This document shows, piece by piece, positions 1-7,637 of a stretch of 29,676 bases of DNA; positions within the stretch are counted from its first letter, which is position 1; each line of letters starts with the position of its first letter. Source of the DNA: Bacillota bacterium (GTDB lineage Bacteria; Bacillota; Clostridia; Christensenellales; Aristaeellaceae). A program made the position numbers and the translations under genes. The notes beneath the pieces are model-generated. The model was not told the origin of the DNA. It ran no database searches and saw only the letters and a list, made by a program, of their open reading frames with translations. Location: the NCBI GenBank assembly GCA_023411175.1, contig JAEYPB010000089.1, positions 1-29,676 on the forward strand. The letters run 5' to 3'.

Positions 1-581
1 CCGGCGGTGGACAGAACCTCGAACACGCCGTCGCCGATCTCCATCAGCGAAACGTCGAAGGTTCCGCCGCCCAGGTCGTAGACCAGGATCTTGTGGGCAT
101 GCTCCTTGTCGAGGCCGTAAGCCAGCGCCGCCGCGGTGGGCTCGTTGATGATGCGCAGCACCTCAAGGCCCGCGATGCGGCCCGCGTCTTTGGTGGCCTG
201 GCGCTGGGCGTCGGAGAAGTACGCCGGCACGGTGATGACCGCCTGGGTGACCTTGCCGCCCAGATAGCTCTCCGCATCCGCCTTGAGCTTCTGCAGGATC
301 ATCGCGCTGATCTCCTGCGGCGTATAGTCCTTGCCGTCGATGGACACGCGGTGAGCGGTGCCCATCTCGCGCTTGATGGAAATGATGGTGCGGTCGGGGT
401 TGGTGACCGCCTGGCGCTTCGCGACCTGGCCGACCAGCCGCTCGCCGTTCTTGGCGAAGGCCACGACGGAGGGCGTGGTGCGCGCGCCTTCCGCGTTGGC
501 GATGACGACCGGCTCCGCGCCTTCCATGACCGCCACGCAGGAGTTGGTGGTGCCCAAATCGATTCCGATAATCTTGCTCAT
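1..581 (-). CDS. dnaK: Molecular chaperone DnaK (Hsp70), N-terminal part
   Basis: Hsp70 ATPase that binds exposed hydrophobic segments of unfolded proteins in the cytoplasm and cycles with DnaJ and GrpE. The 193 residues present cover the first part of the nucleotide-binding domain: the start MSKIIGIDLGTTNS contains the phosphate-1 motif, NEPTAAALAYG follows at about residues 145-155, and the phosphate-2 motif DLGGGTFDVS lies near residue 170. The start is ATG at 581, preceded by AGGAGG about 8 nt upstream. The gene runs off the left edge of the window, so the peptide-binding domain and any dnaJ are not visible. It is third in the hrcA-grpE-dnaK operon, 34 nt after grpE, and is expected to be heat-induced through the CIRCE site upstream of hrcA. 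Confidence 0.97.
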   Translation of the reverse strand, partial: MSKIIGIDLGTTNSCVAVMEGAEPVVIANAEGARTTPSVVAFAKNGERLVGQVAKRQAVTNPDRTIISIKREMGTAHRVSIDGKDYTPQEISAMILQKLKADAESYLGGKVTQAVITVPAYFSDAQRQATKDAGRIAGLEVLRIINEPTAAALAYGLDKEHAHKILVYDLGGGTFDVSLMEIGDGVFEVLSTA

Positions 582-615
582 AAAAGTATCCTCCTGAACT
601 TAAGTCTCAAACCGT

Positions 616-1167
616 TTATTCGGCAGCCACTTTGACCATGGCATACCGGATGTTGCGCCCGCGGGCGCGATATCCCTTTTGAAAGACCTCGAGAACCGTT
701 CCGGGCTCGCCGCCCTGGCAGCAGACCACCGCGTTGTGGCACTCCGGGTCGAAGTTTTCGCCCAGCGCCGGGATCTCGGCCATGCCGAGCTTCTCCATCG
801 CGGAGAGCATCTGCCGAAGCGTCATCTCGACGCCCTCGGTCAGCGCGCCGGCCTCGCCGGCCTTTTTCGCCGCTTCCAGCGCTCGTTCGAGGTTATCCAC
901 CGTGGGCAGAAGCGCGGTCAGCGCGTCCCGGATGCCGTCGTCGTAGGCGTCGGCCTTCGCGCTGGCGTTCAGACGCTTGTAGTTCAAGAAGTCCGCCTGG
1001 GTGCGCTGGGCGATCCGGAGGTATTCGTCGCGCTCGGATTCCGCCTTTTCAAGGGCTTCCTTCAGCGCCTGAGGCTGGGCATCCTGCTCCGACGCCTGCT
1101 GAACTTCGGGGTTCACGGTCTCTTCGCTCACGTTCTGATTCTGCATTTCGTCCTTTTCCTTCGCCAT
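616..1167 (-). CDS. grpE: Nucleotide exchange factor GrpE
   Basis: GrpE dimer that releases ADP from DnaK. The protein has a Glu/Gln-rich disordered N-terminus (about residues 1-40), a long helical region and a C-terminal beta wing. The GrpE signature is seen in the stretch with YKRLNASAK, then LPTVDNLERAL and, near the end, VLEVFQKGYRARGRNIRYAMVKVA. I place the start at ATG 1167 (MAKEKDEMQNQ), giving 183 residues, because GGAAGTGA lies just upstream. An in-frame ATG at 1191 would add eight residues but has a weaker ribosome binding site. It follows hrcA by about 30 nt and precedes dnaK, so it is co-transcribed with both. Confidence 0.95.
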   Translation of the reverse strand: MAKEKDEMQNQNVSEETVNPEVQQASEQDAQPQALKEALEKAESERDEYLRIAQRTQADFLNYKRLNASAKADAYDDGIRDALTALLPTVDNLERALEAAKKAGEAGALTEGVEMTLRQMLSAMEKLGMAEIPALGENFDPECHNAVVCCQGGEPGTVLEVFQKGYRARGRNIRYAMVKVAAE

Positions 1168-1197
1168 GTCTTCACTTCCAGTTCTCGTCATTTGCCG

Positions 1198-2220
1198 TCA
1201 CTCATCACCGGGCATCAGGCTCGACATCGCCTTGCCCATGAACTCCAGGACCGAGAGCACCCGGCCATAGTCCATGCGCGTGGGGCCGAGAATGCCCAGC
1301 GTGCCCGTGGAGCCCTTGCCGATCCGGTAGACGGCGGTCACCAGCGAGCAGTCGCTCAGCTCGGGCAGGTCGTTTTCCGGGCCAATGCGGATGGTGAATT
1401 CCATTGACCCGGCCTGGCGCAGGAGCGGATACAGCTTTTCACGGCTCTCCAGCACGCTCAAAAACGTCCGCGCCTTGCCGATGTCGGCGTATTCGGGGTA
1501 GGCCAGGAGGTTCGATCCCCCGCCCACCAGAATCTCCTCCGGCTCCTCGCGCAGCCGGTTCTCCATCACGTCGAGAACCGACGCCAGAAGGCGCCGGTGC
1601 TCCTTCAAATCCCGGAACATGCCCGCGAACCTGGCGCGCATCTGTCCGAGCGTGAGGCCGGAGAGCTGATCGGTCAGCATTTCGGAGATGCCGTAGAGCA
1701 GGTCGCTCGTCACACCCTCCGGCACCCGGACCACCGCGTCCTTGACCAGCCCGGCGCTGGTGACGATGATCATCAGCGCGCTGCCCTCGGTCACCGGGAT
1801 CAGCTGCACCCTTTTGATGCGCAGCGTGTCCAGATGGGGCGCCACCACGAGCGCCGTGTAGTTTGTCACGTCGCTGAGCGCCTGCGCCGCGCAGCGGATG
1901 ACCTCCTCCACTTCGCCGACCCGCGTCTTCATGTGCTCGTTGATTCGGCGCATATCCTCGTCGGACAGCTTGTGCGAACGCATCAGCTGGTCCACGTACA
2001 GCCGATAGGCCTTGGCCGACGGCACCCGGCCCGCTGAAGTGTGAGGCTGCGCCAGATAGCCCAGCTCCTCGAGGTCGCTCATCTCGTTCCGGATCGTCGC
2101 GGGGCTGAAGCCAACCCCCTGCTTTCGGGAGATCGTGCGCGAACCCACCGGTACCGCCGTCGAGATATAGTCGTCGATGATCGTGCGAAGGATCAGAAAT
2201 TTTCGGTCGTCCAGCTTCAC
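1198..2220 (-). CDS. hrcA: Heat-inducible transcription repressor HrcA
   Basis: Repressor of class I heat-shock genes that binds the CIRCE inverted repeat; its activity depends on GroEL in the studied Bacillota. The N-terminal winged-helix domain is visible in LDDRKFLILRTIIDDYIST, GSRTISRK and SPATIRNEMSDLEELGYL, followed by QPHTSAGRVPS. The C-terminal GAF-like domain runs to the end. The start is GTG at 2220 (340 residues), because AAAGGAGG lies 8 nt upstream. The same frame is open further up to 2310, but that extension crosses the CIRCE site and the promoter and cannot be translated from this transcript. First gene of the operon and autoregulated by the CIRCE 24 nt upstream. Confidence 0.96.
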   Translation of the reverse strand: MKLDDRKFLILRTIIDDYISTAVPVGSRTISRKQGVGFSPATIRNEMSDLEELGYLAQPHTSAGRVPSAKAYRLYVDQLMRSHKLSDEDMRRINEHMKTRVGEVEEVIRCAAQALSDVTNYTALVVAPHLDTLRIKRVQLIPVTEGSALMIIVTSAGLVKDAVVRVPEGVTSDLLYGISEMLTDQLSGLTLGQMRARFAGMFRDLKEHRRLLASVLDVMENRLREEPEEILVGGGSNLLAYPEYADIGKARTFLSVLESREKLYPLLRQAGSMEFTIRIGPENDLPELSDCSLVTAVYRIGKGSTGTLGILGPTRMDYGRVLSVLEFMGKAMSSLMPGDE

Positions 2221-2243
2221 GCACACGCCCTCCTTTCCGGTTG

Positions 2244-2270
2244 TTAGCACTCTAACGTTCCGAGTGCTAA
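2244..2270 (-). promoter_or_regulatory. CIRCE operator for HrcA
   Basis: A perfect inverted repeat TTAGCACTC-N9-GAGTGCTAA, identical to the published CIRCE consensus. It lies between the -10 element and the hrcA start, covering the expected transcription start, so bound HrcA would block initiation of hrcA-grpE-dnaK. Confidence 0.98.
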
Positions 2271-2281
2271 GCTCTGGGTAT

Positions 2282-2310
2282 AATGTACCATCAGGCCGCC
2301 GGTTTGTCAA
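2282..2310 (-). promoter_or_regulatory. Sigma-A promoter of hrcA-grpE-dnaK
   Basis: On the minus strand TTGACA (2310-2305) and TACATT (2287-2282) are separated by exactly 17 nt. The -35 is a perfect match. The promoter sits immediately upstream of CIRCE. Confidence 0.85.
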
Positions 2311-2413
2311 TAGATTTCTCTTTTAAGAATGCGCAAACTAATTCCGGCGCATGTGCGCCGGGCGCGCGAAACGCGCTTTGCGGCCCTTTTTGCGCAGACC
2401 CGGCGGGTTCTTT

Positions 2414-2449
2414 TAAACGAAAACGGACGCCGTTTTCTACGGCGCCCGT
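2414..2449 (-). terminator. Rho-independent terminator after the metallophosphoesterase gene
   Basis: Minus-strand hairpin with nine-base arms at 2447-2439 and 2433-2425 (GGGCGCCGT and ACGGCGTCC, one G-U pair) and loop AGAAA, followed by GTTTTCGTTT. It lies 26 nt after the stop codon and separates this gene from the heat-shock operon. Confidence 0.8.
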
Positions 2450-2474
2450 CAGAGCAAAATCAGGATTCCCGGGG

Positions 2475-3896
2475 TTACGACCCCAACAGATCCCCAATGG
2501 CGCTGGTCAGCTTCAGCACCGAAATCTTGGGGGAGTTGAGCAGGCGGAACTTGGGCATGTAGATTCGGTCCGTCATGCCGAGGCCCGGCGACGTGTACAC
2601 CAGCGTGCCGCCCAGCTGCTTCATGCCCTCCACGTCCTCGGGAGCGGGAAACCAGCCGTGCCGCGGAGCGAAGGTGGACGGGATGTAGAACGCGCCGAGG
2701 AAGGGCAGTTTCCAGCCGCCGCCGCAATAGTGCCCGGCCAGCACCAGATCCGGGGTATAGAGGTAGGCGCGGGTGCCCTTGGACCCCAGCTCCTGCGATA
2801 CGTTGATGTACTGCTCGGTGGGCGGGATGTGGCTGAGCGCGATCTGCAAATCCGCCGCGCTCATCAGCGGGATGGCATCCTGCGTGGCCTTCATCTGGTT
2901 ATAGCGCCAGGTGGTGAAGGGCAGGTTGTTGTGGTCGCCTTCCAGCCCGCTCAGCGTGCCCTCGGTCTCTTGGGTCATCTGCTCCTCGAGGAGCTTGAGC
3001 GAATCGGTGATGTTGAGGTTCAGCTGCGTCGCCGGCGTCAGCCACAGCCTGGACTGACCGATCTCGACCCCGGTGGCGCAGGACAGAAGCTCCGCGCCGC
3101 GGGCTTTCGCGCCCAGCACCCAATCGCTTAGAACGACCTCCTGCAGAGTGCCGACGGTGTCCCGGGGCTTATCGAGGAGGATGTCCGGGTCGGAATCGCC
3201 CGGGATAAAGTAGCGAGGGCGCTTGGCGGTGAGGCCATCCAGGATGTCGTAAAAGGGCTGCGCGTTTCCGGAAGCGCCCACCATGTCGCCGGTGAACACG
3301 ATGAGGTTGTAGCTTTCGGCGTTGATGGTCCGAAGAAGCGTCGCCTGACCCGCGCCGAAATCCCGGCCGTGGAGGTCCGAAACCTGGATGATCGTGTAGC
3401 CTTCCATGTCCTCCGGAAGCCCTACCAGCGAGATGGTCTGCCGATCCACCTGCACGGAGGAGTTGTCCAGCGCCATCAGCGCGAACAGGAGGATCAGAAA
3501 GCTCAGCGCGATGAACAGCGGGAACGTCATGTTGACGCCCCGCAGCCCGGAGAGCTTTTTCGCCTGCTGGCTCTGGGTAAACGTATTGAAGCGGGAAATG
3601 GCTTCCTTTGTATACGTAATGGTGGACTTGCCGCCGGTGCGCACGCTCTTGGAGAGCTTCATCACCGTCGGGTCCTTCAGCGGCTTTTTTCCCCGCTTCG
3701 CGCCGCTACCCGCGGCCCGCCTGCGCTCGGCGCGCCTTTCGCCCTCGCCGGCCTGTTCGTCGGCCGCGGACTTCACGTCCGGGCCCGCGCCCGGCTGCGC
3801 GGGTTCTTTCGCCGCCGCGCGCTTCTCCGCCGCGTCCGTCCCGCCCGGGGGCGCCGCCAGAACGGACTCGGGTTTCTTCTGATCGTCTTTTTGCAT
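2475..3896 (-). CDS. Membrane-anchored metallophosphoesterase with atypical motif III
   Basis: Calcineurin-like phosphoesterase fold, 473 residues, resembling the YkuE-type membrane metallophosphoesterases. Residues 1-75 are charged and Ala/Pro-rich, probably disordered. One membrane helix spans about 124-143, with the catalytic domain after it on the far side. Metal-binding motifs: D174-L-H176 (SDLHG), G203-D204 (FTGDMVG), a late SHIPP and GHYCGG. The third motif, normally GN(H/D)(D/E), is GDSD at 233-236, so the usual Asn and His are Asp and Ser. Substrate unknown; family members act on phosphoesters, including lipid-linked ones. It has its own promoter, divergent from radA, and a terminator. 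ATG 3896 is preceded by GGAGG. The fold is well supported; catalytic competence is not. Confidence 0.85.
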   Translation of the reverse strand: MQKDDQKKPESVLAAPPGGTDAAEKRAAAKEPAQPGAGPDVKSAADEQAGEGERRAERRRAAGSGAKRGKKPLKDPTVMKLSKSVRTGGKSTITYTKEAISRFNTFTQSQQAKKLSGLRGVNMTFPLFIALSFLILLFALMALDNSSVQVDRQTISLVGLPEDMEGYTIIQVSDLHGRDFGAGQATLLRTINAESYNLIVFTGDMVGASGNAQPFYDILDGLTAKRPRYFIPGDSDPDILLDKPRDTVGTLQEVVLSDWVLGAKARGAELLSCATGVEIGQSRLWLTPATQLNLNITDSLKLLEEQMTQETEGTLSGLEGDHNNLPFTTWRYNQMKATQDAIPLMSAADLQIALSHIPPTEQYINVSQELGSKGTRAYLYTPDLVLAGHYCGGGWKLPFLGAFYIPSTFAPRHGWFPAPEDVEGMKQLGGTLVYTSPGLGMTDRIYMPKFRLLNSPKISVLKLTSAIGDLLGS

Positions 3897-3923
3897 GGAT
3901 AGCCTCCGCCAAGTATCGTACCT

Positions 3924-3952
3924 ATTATATGCGTAAATCGCGCGGATGGCAA
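3924..3952 (-). promoter_or_regulatory. Promoter of the metallophosphoesterase gene
   Basis: Minus-strand TTGCCA (3952-3947), a 17-nt spacer and a perfect TATAAT (3929-3924), 28 nt before the start codon. Its -35 overlaps that of the divergent radA promoter. Confidence 0.85.
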
Positions 3953-3975
3953 GTGTCCGGCGAATGTGCTATAAT
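3946..3975 (+). promoter_or_regulatory. Promoter of radA
   Basis: Perfect TATAAT at 3970-3975 with ATGGCA (4 of 6) at 3946-3951, 18-nt spacing. The -35 region lies on the same bases as the opposite-strand -35, so the two promoters share polymerase contacts. Confidence 0.75.
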
Positions 3976-4002
3976 GGTTCATCATCGGCCGGAGGGAAAT
4001 CT

Positions 4003-5373
4003 ATGGCAAAGGCAAAGACCCGCTACGTCTGCACGGCGTGCGGGTATGAAGCGGCGCGCTGGCTGGGCAAGTGCCCGGAGTGCGAAAGCTGGAACACCCT
4101 GGAGGAGGCTCCGGAAATCCCCGCAGCCCCGGCGCGCAAGGAAAAGCGCCGCCCCGGCGCGGGCGCGGAGGCGCTGCCCATCGGCGACATCCCGGACGAG
4201 GGCATGCTCCGGCTCTCCACCGGCATCGCGGAACTGGACAGGGTGATGGGCGGCGGCACGGTGGAGGGTTCGCTGACGCTGATCGGCGGCGATCCGGGCA
4301 TCGGCAAGTCAACACTCCTCACACAGGTGTCGGCGAAGATGGCGGACGCGGGCTTCCGCGTACTCTACGTATCGGGCGAGGAATCCGCCCGGCAGATCAA
4401 GCTCAGGGCCAGCCGCCTGGGCGCGCTGTCCCCCACCTTCTTCGTGCTGCCGGAAAACGACATGGAGAAGATCGAGGCGAAGCTCGAAAACGTCGCGCCC
4501 GACGTGATGATCGTGGACTCCATCCAGACCATGTACCGCGCCGACATGGCCTCGGCCCCGGGCAGCGTTTCGCAGGTGCGGGAAGCGGCCTCCCAACTGA
4601 TGCGCTATGCCAAGGTGAGCGGCTGCGCGGTTTTTCTGGTAGGCCACGTCACGAAGGAAGGCGCCATCGCGGGCCCCCGGGTGCTTGAGCACATGGTGGA
4701 CGCGGTGCTCTACTTTGAAGGCGACCACCAGCGGCAGTACCGGCTGCTCCGGGCGGTCAAGAACCGCTTCGGCTCGGTCAACGAGCTGGGCATGTTTGAG
4801 ATGACCGGCAGCGGCATGCGTGAGGTGTCGAACCCGTCGGAGGCGCTCCTCAGCGAGCGCGCCCACGACCAGAGCGGCTCGGTGGTGCTGTGCGCGATGG
4901 AGGGCTCGCGGCCGCTGCTCGTGGACGTGCAGGCGCTGGTGGCCTCGACGGTGCTGGGCACGCCCCGGCGGATGGCCTCCGGCGTCGACCAGGGTCGGCT
5001 GGCGCTCCTTCTCGCGGTGCTGGAAAAGCGGGCGGGGCTCCCCACGTACAACCAGGATGTGTACATAAATGTAGCGGGCGGCCTGGAACTGACCGAGCCC
5101 GCCTCGGACCTTGCGCTGTGCGCGGCGGTGGCCTCATCGGCCAGGAGCGTGGCGCTGGACGGCAACCTCGCCGTCATGGGCGAAGTCGGCCTCGCCGGCG
5201 AGATTCGCGCCGTGCCCCAGGCGGAGCGGCGGCTGATTGAGTGCGCGCGGCTGGGTTTTACGAAAATCCTGCTGCCCAAGGCAAACCTGCGCGGCATCAA
5301 AGCGCCGGAGGGCGCATCCCTTCACGGCGTGGAAACCCTCGCCGAGGCGCTTTCGATCATCCTCAAAAAATAG
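4003..5373 (+). CDS. radA: DNA repair protein RadA
   Basis: RecA-like ATPase that drives branch migration of recombination intermediates as a hexameric ring. All parts are present in 456 residues, the normal length. The N-terminal C4 zinc finger (CTACG with CPEC) comes first. The ATPase core carries Walker A GGDPGIGKST near residue 95 and Walker B MIVDSIQT. The RadA-specific KNRFG motif follows. The C-terminal Lon-like domain starts near residue 290. ATG 4003 is chosen because GGAGGG lies 6 nt upstream; an in-frame ATG at 3946 lies upstream of the -10 and cannot be used. Transcribed divergently from the metallophosphoesterase gene; the next gene starts 72 nt later on the same strand with no clear terminator, so read-through is likely. 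Confidence 0.97.
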   Translation: MAKAKTRYVCTACGYEAARWLGKCPECESWNTLEEAPEIPAAPARKEKRRPGAGAEALPIGDIPDEGMLRLSTGIAELDRVMGGGTVEGSLTLIGGDPGIGKSTLLTQVSAKMADAGFRVLYVSGEESARQIKLRASRLGALSPTFFVLPENDMEKIEAKLENVAPDVMIVDSIQTMYRADMASAPGSVSQVREAASQLMRYAKVSGCAVFLVGHVTKEGAIAGPRVLEHMVDAVLYFEGDHQRQYRLLRAVKNRFGSVNELGMFEMTGSGMREVSNPSEALLSERAHDQSGSVVLCAMEGSRPLLVDVQALVASTVLGTPRRMASGVDQGRLALLLAVLEKRAGLPTYNQDVYINVAGGLELTEPASDLALCAAVASSARSVALDGNLAVMGEVGLAGEIRAVPQAERRLIECARLGFTKILLPKANLRGIKAPEGASLHGVETLAEALSIILKK

Positions 5374-5445
5374 GCTGCCATTATTCTCCTTTCATAGCCC
5401 ATTTCGCTACCGCACACAATACTTGGCGAATGGGAGGTAGTGTGA

Positions 5446-6432
5446 ATGAAATGGAGAAAACAGGCCACGGCACTGGTCATGGTGTTGCTTTTGGCGGCGT
5501 TATTAACCGGCTGCATGCGCTCCGCGGGCACCCCGGAAGCGACGCCGGAAGCCACCGGCGCGGCGATGAAACCCAATATCCCCTCGAAGCTCTCGGTTGA
5601 GAACGGCGTACCACAGCTGGACGTCTACGACACCGCGTCGAAGGAAGTCCACGGCATGGACATCGAAAGCTACGTTCAAGGCGTGCTGGCGGGCGAGATG
5701 CGCGCCGACTGGCCGATGGAGGCGCTGAAGGCGCAGGCCATTCTGGCCCGAACCTTCGTCCTGAAGTTCATCAGCGAGAAGGATTCCAAGTACAAGGGCG
5801 CGGACATTTCCACCGACATTACCGAGGCGCAGGCCTACGATGAGCAAAAGATCAACGACCGCATCATCAAGGCGGTGGACGAGACCCGGGGACAGGTGCT
5901 CAGCTACAAAGGCGAGTTCCCCTACGCCTGGTTCCACGCCCACGCGGGCGGACAGACGGAGCTGGCCACCAAGGCGCTGGACTATGACAAGCAGGAGCCG
6001 GGCTACACCGTCTCGGTTGAATCCCCCGATTCCGAGCGCGCGCCCGACAACGTGAAGAACTGGACCGCCACCTTCACCGCCGAAGAGGTCGGCGCGGCCG
6101 CCGAAAAGGCGGGCACAAAGACCGGCGCGGTCAAGACCATTGAGATTGGCGAAAAGGGCGAATCCGGCCGCGCGGTGACCTTCAAGATCAACGGCAGCGA
6201 CGTGTCCGGCCCCGGGCTTCGAATCGCGCTGGATTCAACCAAGCTCAAGTCCACGCTGGTCAGCGAGGTGGGCGTCGACAATGGCAAGGTCACCTTCAAG
6301 GGCCGCGGCTACGGGCACGGCGTGGGCATGAGCCAGTGGGGCGCCTACGGCATGGCCGAGCAGGGCGCAAAAGCCCAGGACATCGTGCTGCACTACTTCA
6401 GAGACGTTGAGATCGTCAACCTGTGGCAATGA
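5446..6432 (+). CDS. SpoIID/LytB-domain lipoprotein
   Basis: Cell-surface protein of the SpoIID/LytB family; SpoIID itself is a lytic transglycosylase that cuts denuded glycan strands during engulfment. 328 residues. The N-terminus has a Lys/Arg start, a hydrophobic core and lipobox LTGC (Cys23), so it should be a lipoprotein. A short Pro/Thr/Glu linker follows. The family domain carries YVQGVLAGEM with the presumed catalytic Glu84, LKAQAILARTFVL, a FHAHAGGQTE segment and the C-terminal GYGHGVGMSQWGAYGMA. GGGAGGT precedes ATG 5446. It differs from sporulation SpoIID by its lipobox and lack of a SpoIIQ neighbour, so a general wall hydrolase role is equally possible. Between radA and a metal-binding-like lipoprotein. 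Confidence 0.9.
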   Translation: MKWRKQATALVMVLLLAALLTGCMRSAGTPEATPEATGAAMKPNIPSKLSVENGVPQLDVYDTASKEVHGMDIESYVQGVLAGEMRADWPMEALKAQAILARTFVLKFISEKDSKYKGADISTDITEAQAYDEQKINDRIIKAVDETRGQVLSYKGEFPYAWFHAHAGGQTELATKALDYDKQEPGYTVSVESPDSERAPDNVKNWTATFTAEEVGAAAEKAGTKTGAVKTIEIGEKGESGRAVTFKINGSDVSGPGLRIALDSTKLKSTLVSEVGVDNGKVTFKGRGYGHGVGMSQWGAYGMAEQGAKAQDIVLHYFRDVEIVNLWQ

Positions 6433-6436
6433 AATA

Positions 6437-6619
6437 TCGGATGAAATCCGCTCTGCGGCTTTCATCCGACTGAAAACGAGCCGGTTTCCTCAAACGCTGC
6501 GGCATCTGAGGGCGGAACCGGAACGGGAAACGCTTTCGCGTCGCTTGCGCTTTGGCGAAAGCCACCGCGCATGTCGCCTGGAACTGACTGAAAGTCGAGA
6601 GGGCTTCGGCCCTCTCGAC
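6437..6619 (+). other. Intergenic region with four successive hairpins
   Basis: The gap between the SpoIID-type gene and the ZnuA-like gene is 245 nt and rich in inverted repeats. Hairpin 1 is 6437-6469 (arms TCGGATGAAA and TTTCATCCGA with an inner CCGC/GCGG). Hairpin 2 is 6481-6521 (CCGGTT arms with inner CCTCA/TGAGG). Hairpin 3 is 6532-6562 (GCTTTCGC/GCGAAAGC). Hairpin 4 is 6594-6619, an 11-bp perfect stem GTCGAGAGGGC closed by a TTCG tetraloop. None is followed by a T-run on the plus strand, so they do not look like simple terminators. No known riboswitch core was recognised. It may be a structured leader of the downstream gene or an intergenic repeat. Confidence 0.5.
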
Positions 6620-6677
6620 CCACTCCAGAGACTAAAAAGAGTTCCCACCGTACGACCGTTTACCAAGGAGAAGCATC

Positions 6678-7601
6678 ATGCGAAAATTCCTCTTAATTCT
6701 GGCGGCGGCGCTTTTTGCGCTGCCGCTGTCAGGTTGTAACCGGCTGGTGCCGGAGGAGGTCAACCCGGCCCAGACGGTCTACGCCTCGTTTCCGCCGGTC
6801 TACGCCCTCAGCCAGCCGATCCTCTCCGGCGCGCCGGGCATCACGCTGAAATGCCTGGTGCAGCCCCAGGACGGCTGCCCCCGCTCCTACGCGCTGAGCG
6901 ATTGGGACGAGGCGCTGCTCAGCGGCGCCGACGCAGTGATCCTCTTCGGCCGCGGCTTCGAGTCCTTTGAAACCCAGCTCTCGCAGGGAAACATCGCCGC
7001 GGTTGGCGCAATGAATGGGTTGACCCTCATAAACAACGGCAGCCTTGCCCCCGAGGGTGACGAGGCGGACCACTTTGACGACGAAAACCCCTGGGCGTAC
7101 CTGTCGGTGGAGCGGGCGCGGGAGATTTGCGGGGTCATCACCGCCGGCATGATCGCGTTGGACCCCGCCTATGAAGAACTGTACGAGGAAAACTTCGACC
7201 ACTTCGACGCCGACCTCGAAGCGCTTCAGACCCGCATGGAGGAAGCGATCCTCGCCGCCCCGGCGTTGAACGTTGCGGTCGCCCACGAGGGGCTCTTCTA
7301 CCTGGCGGACGATCTGGGCCTTTCGGTCGCCGCGGTGGTCCGGCGGGAACCGGGCAGCGAGCTTACCGGCAGCGAGCGCGAAGCGGCAATCCAAGCCCTC
7401 CGGGACGGGGACGCGAAGGTCGTCCTGATTGAGCGCCACGCGCCCCGGTCGCTCCGTGACGCGCTGGAGGCCGCGGGCTTTCAGCTGGCGCTGATCGACA
7501 CGCTGGCCACCCGTGCCGTGCCTTCCGGCGCGGACTACACCAAGGCAATGGAACAAAACGCCCGATCCATCGCGGACGCGCTGGTACGGGCGGCGGCCTA
7601 A
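6678..7601 (+). CDS. ZnuA/TroA-like substrate-binding lipoprotein, ligand-poor
   Basis: Extracellular solute-binding protein of the cluster 9 (metal) family, 307 residues. Signal peptide with lipobox LSGC (Cys20). The family pattern is clear: VYASFPPVYALSQPI at the N-terminus, LVQPQDGCPRSYALS where ZnuA has its first His-containing motif, DEALLSGADAVILFG, a central long helix (about residues 165-190) and AHEGLFYLADDLGL in the second lobe. Of the usual ligands only this second-lobe His is obvious; the HSYEP-type His is replaced within CPRSYA, and the DPHVWLDP-type motif reads DENPWAYLS. No ABC permease or ATPase lies nearby. It may bind a different ligand or a different metal geometry. AAGGAG lies just before ATG 6678. 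Confidence 0.8.
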   Translation: MRKFLLILAAALFALPLSGCNRLVPEEVNPAQTVYASFPPVYALSQPILSGAPGITLKCLVQPQDGCPRSYALSDWDEALLSGADAVILFGRGFESFETQLSQGNIAAVGAMNGLTLINNGSLAPEGDEADHFDDENPWAYLSVERAREICGVITAGMIALDPAYEELYEENFDHFDADLEALQTRMEEAILAAPALNVAVAHEGLFYLADDLGLSVAAVVRREPGSELTGSEREAAIQALRDGDAKVVLIERHAPRSLRDALEAAGFQLALIDTLATRAVPSGADYTKAMEQNARSIADALVRAAA

Positions 7602-7637
7602 TTCAGGCTCAAAAAGAAGGTTCGGGGGCCTGTTTAA

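Noticed and set aside
2344..2361. An 18-nt palindrome CCGGCGCA-TG-TGCGCCGG upstream of the hrcA promoter
   Set aside because: Short GC palindromes arise easily here; it lies about 35 nt beyond the -35 and has no T-run. It may act as a second terminator, but support is weak.
5401..5446. Hairpin CCCATTTCGC with GCGAATGGG next to the ribosome binding site of the SpoIID-type gene
   Set aside because: The long loop and bulge make it weak; any masking of the ribosome binding site is speculative.
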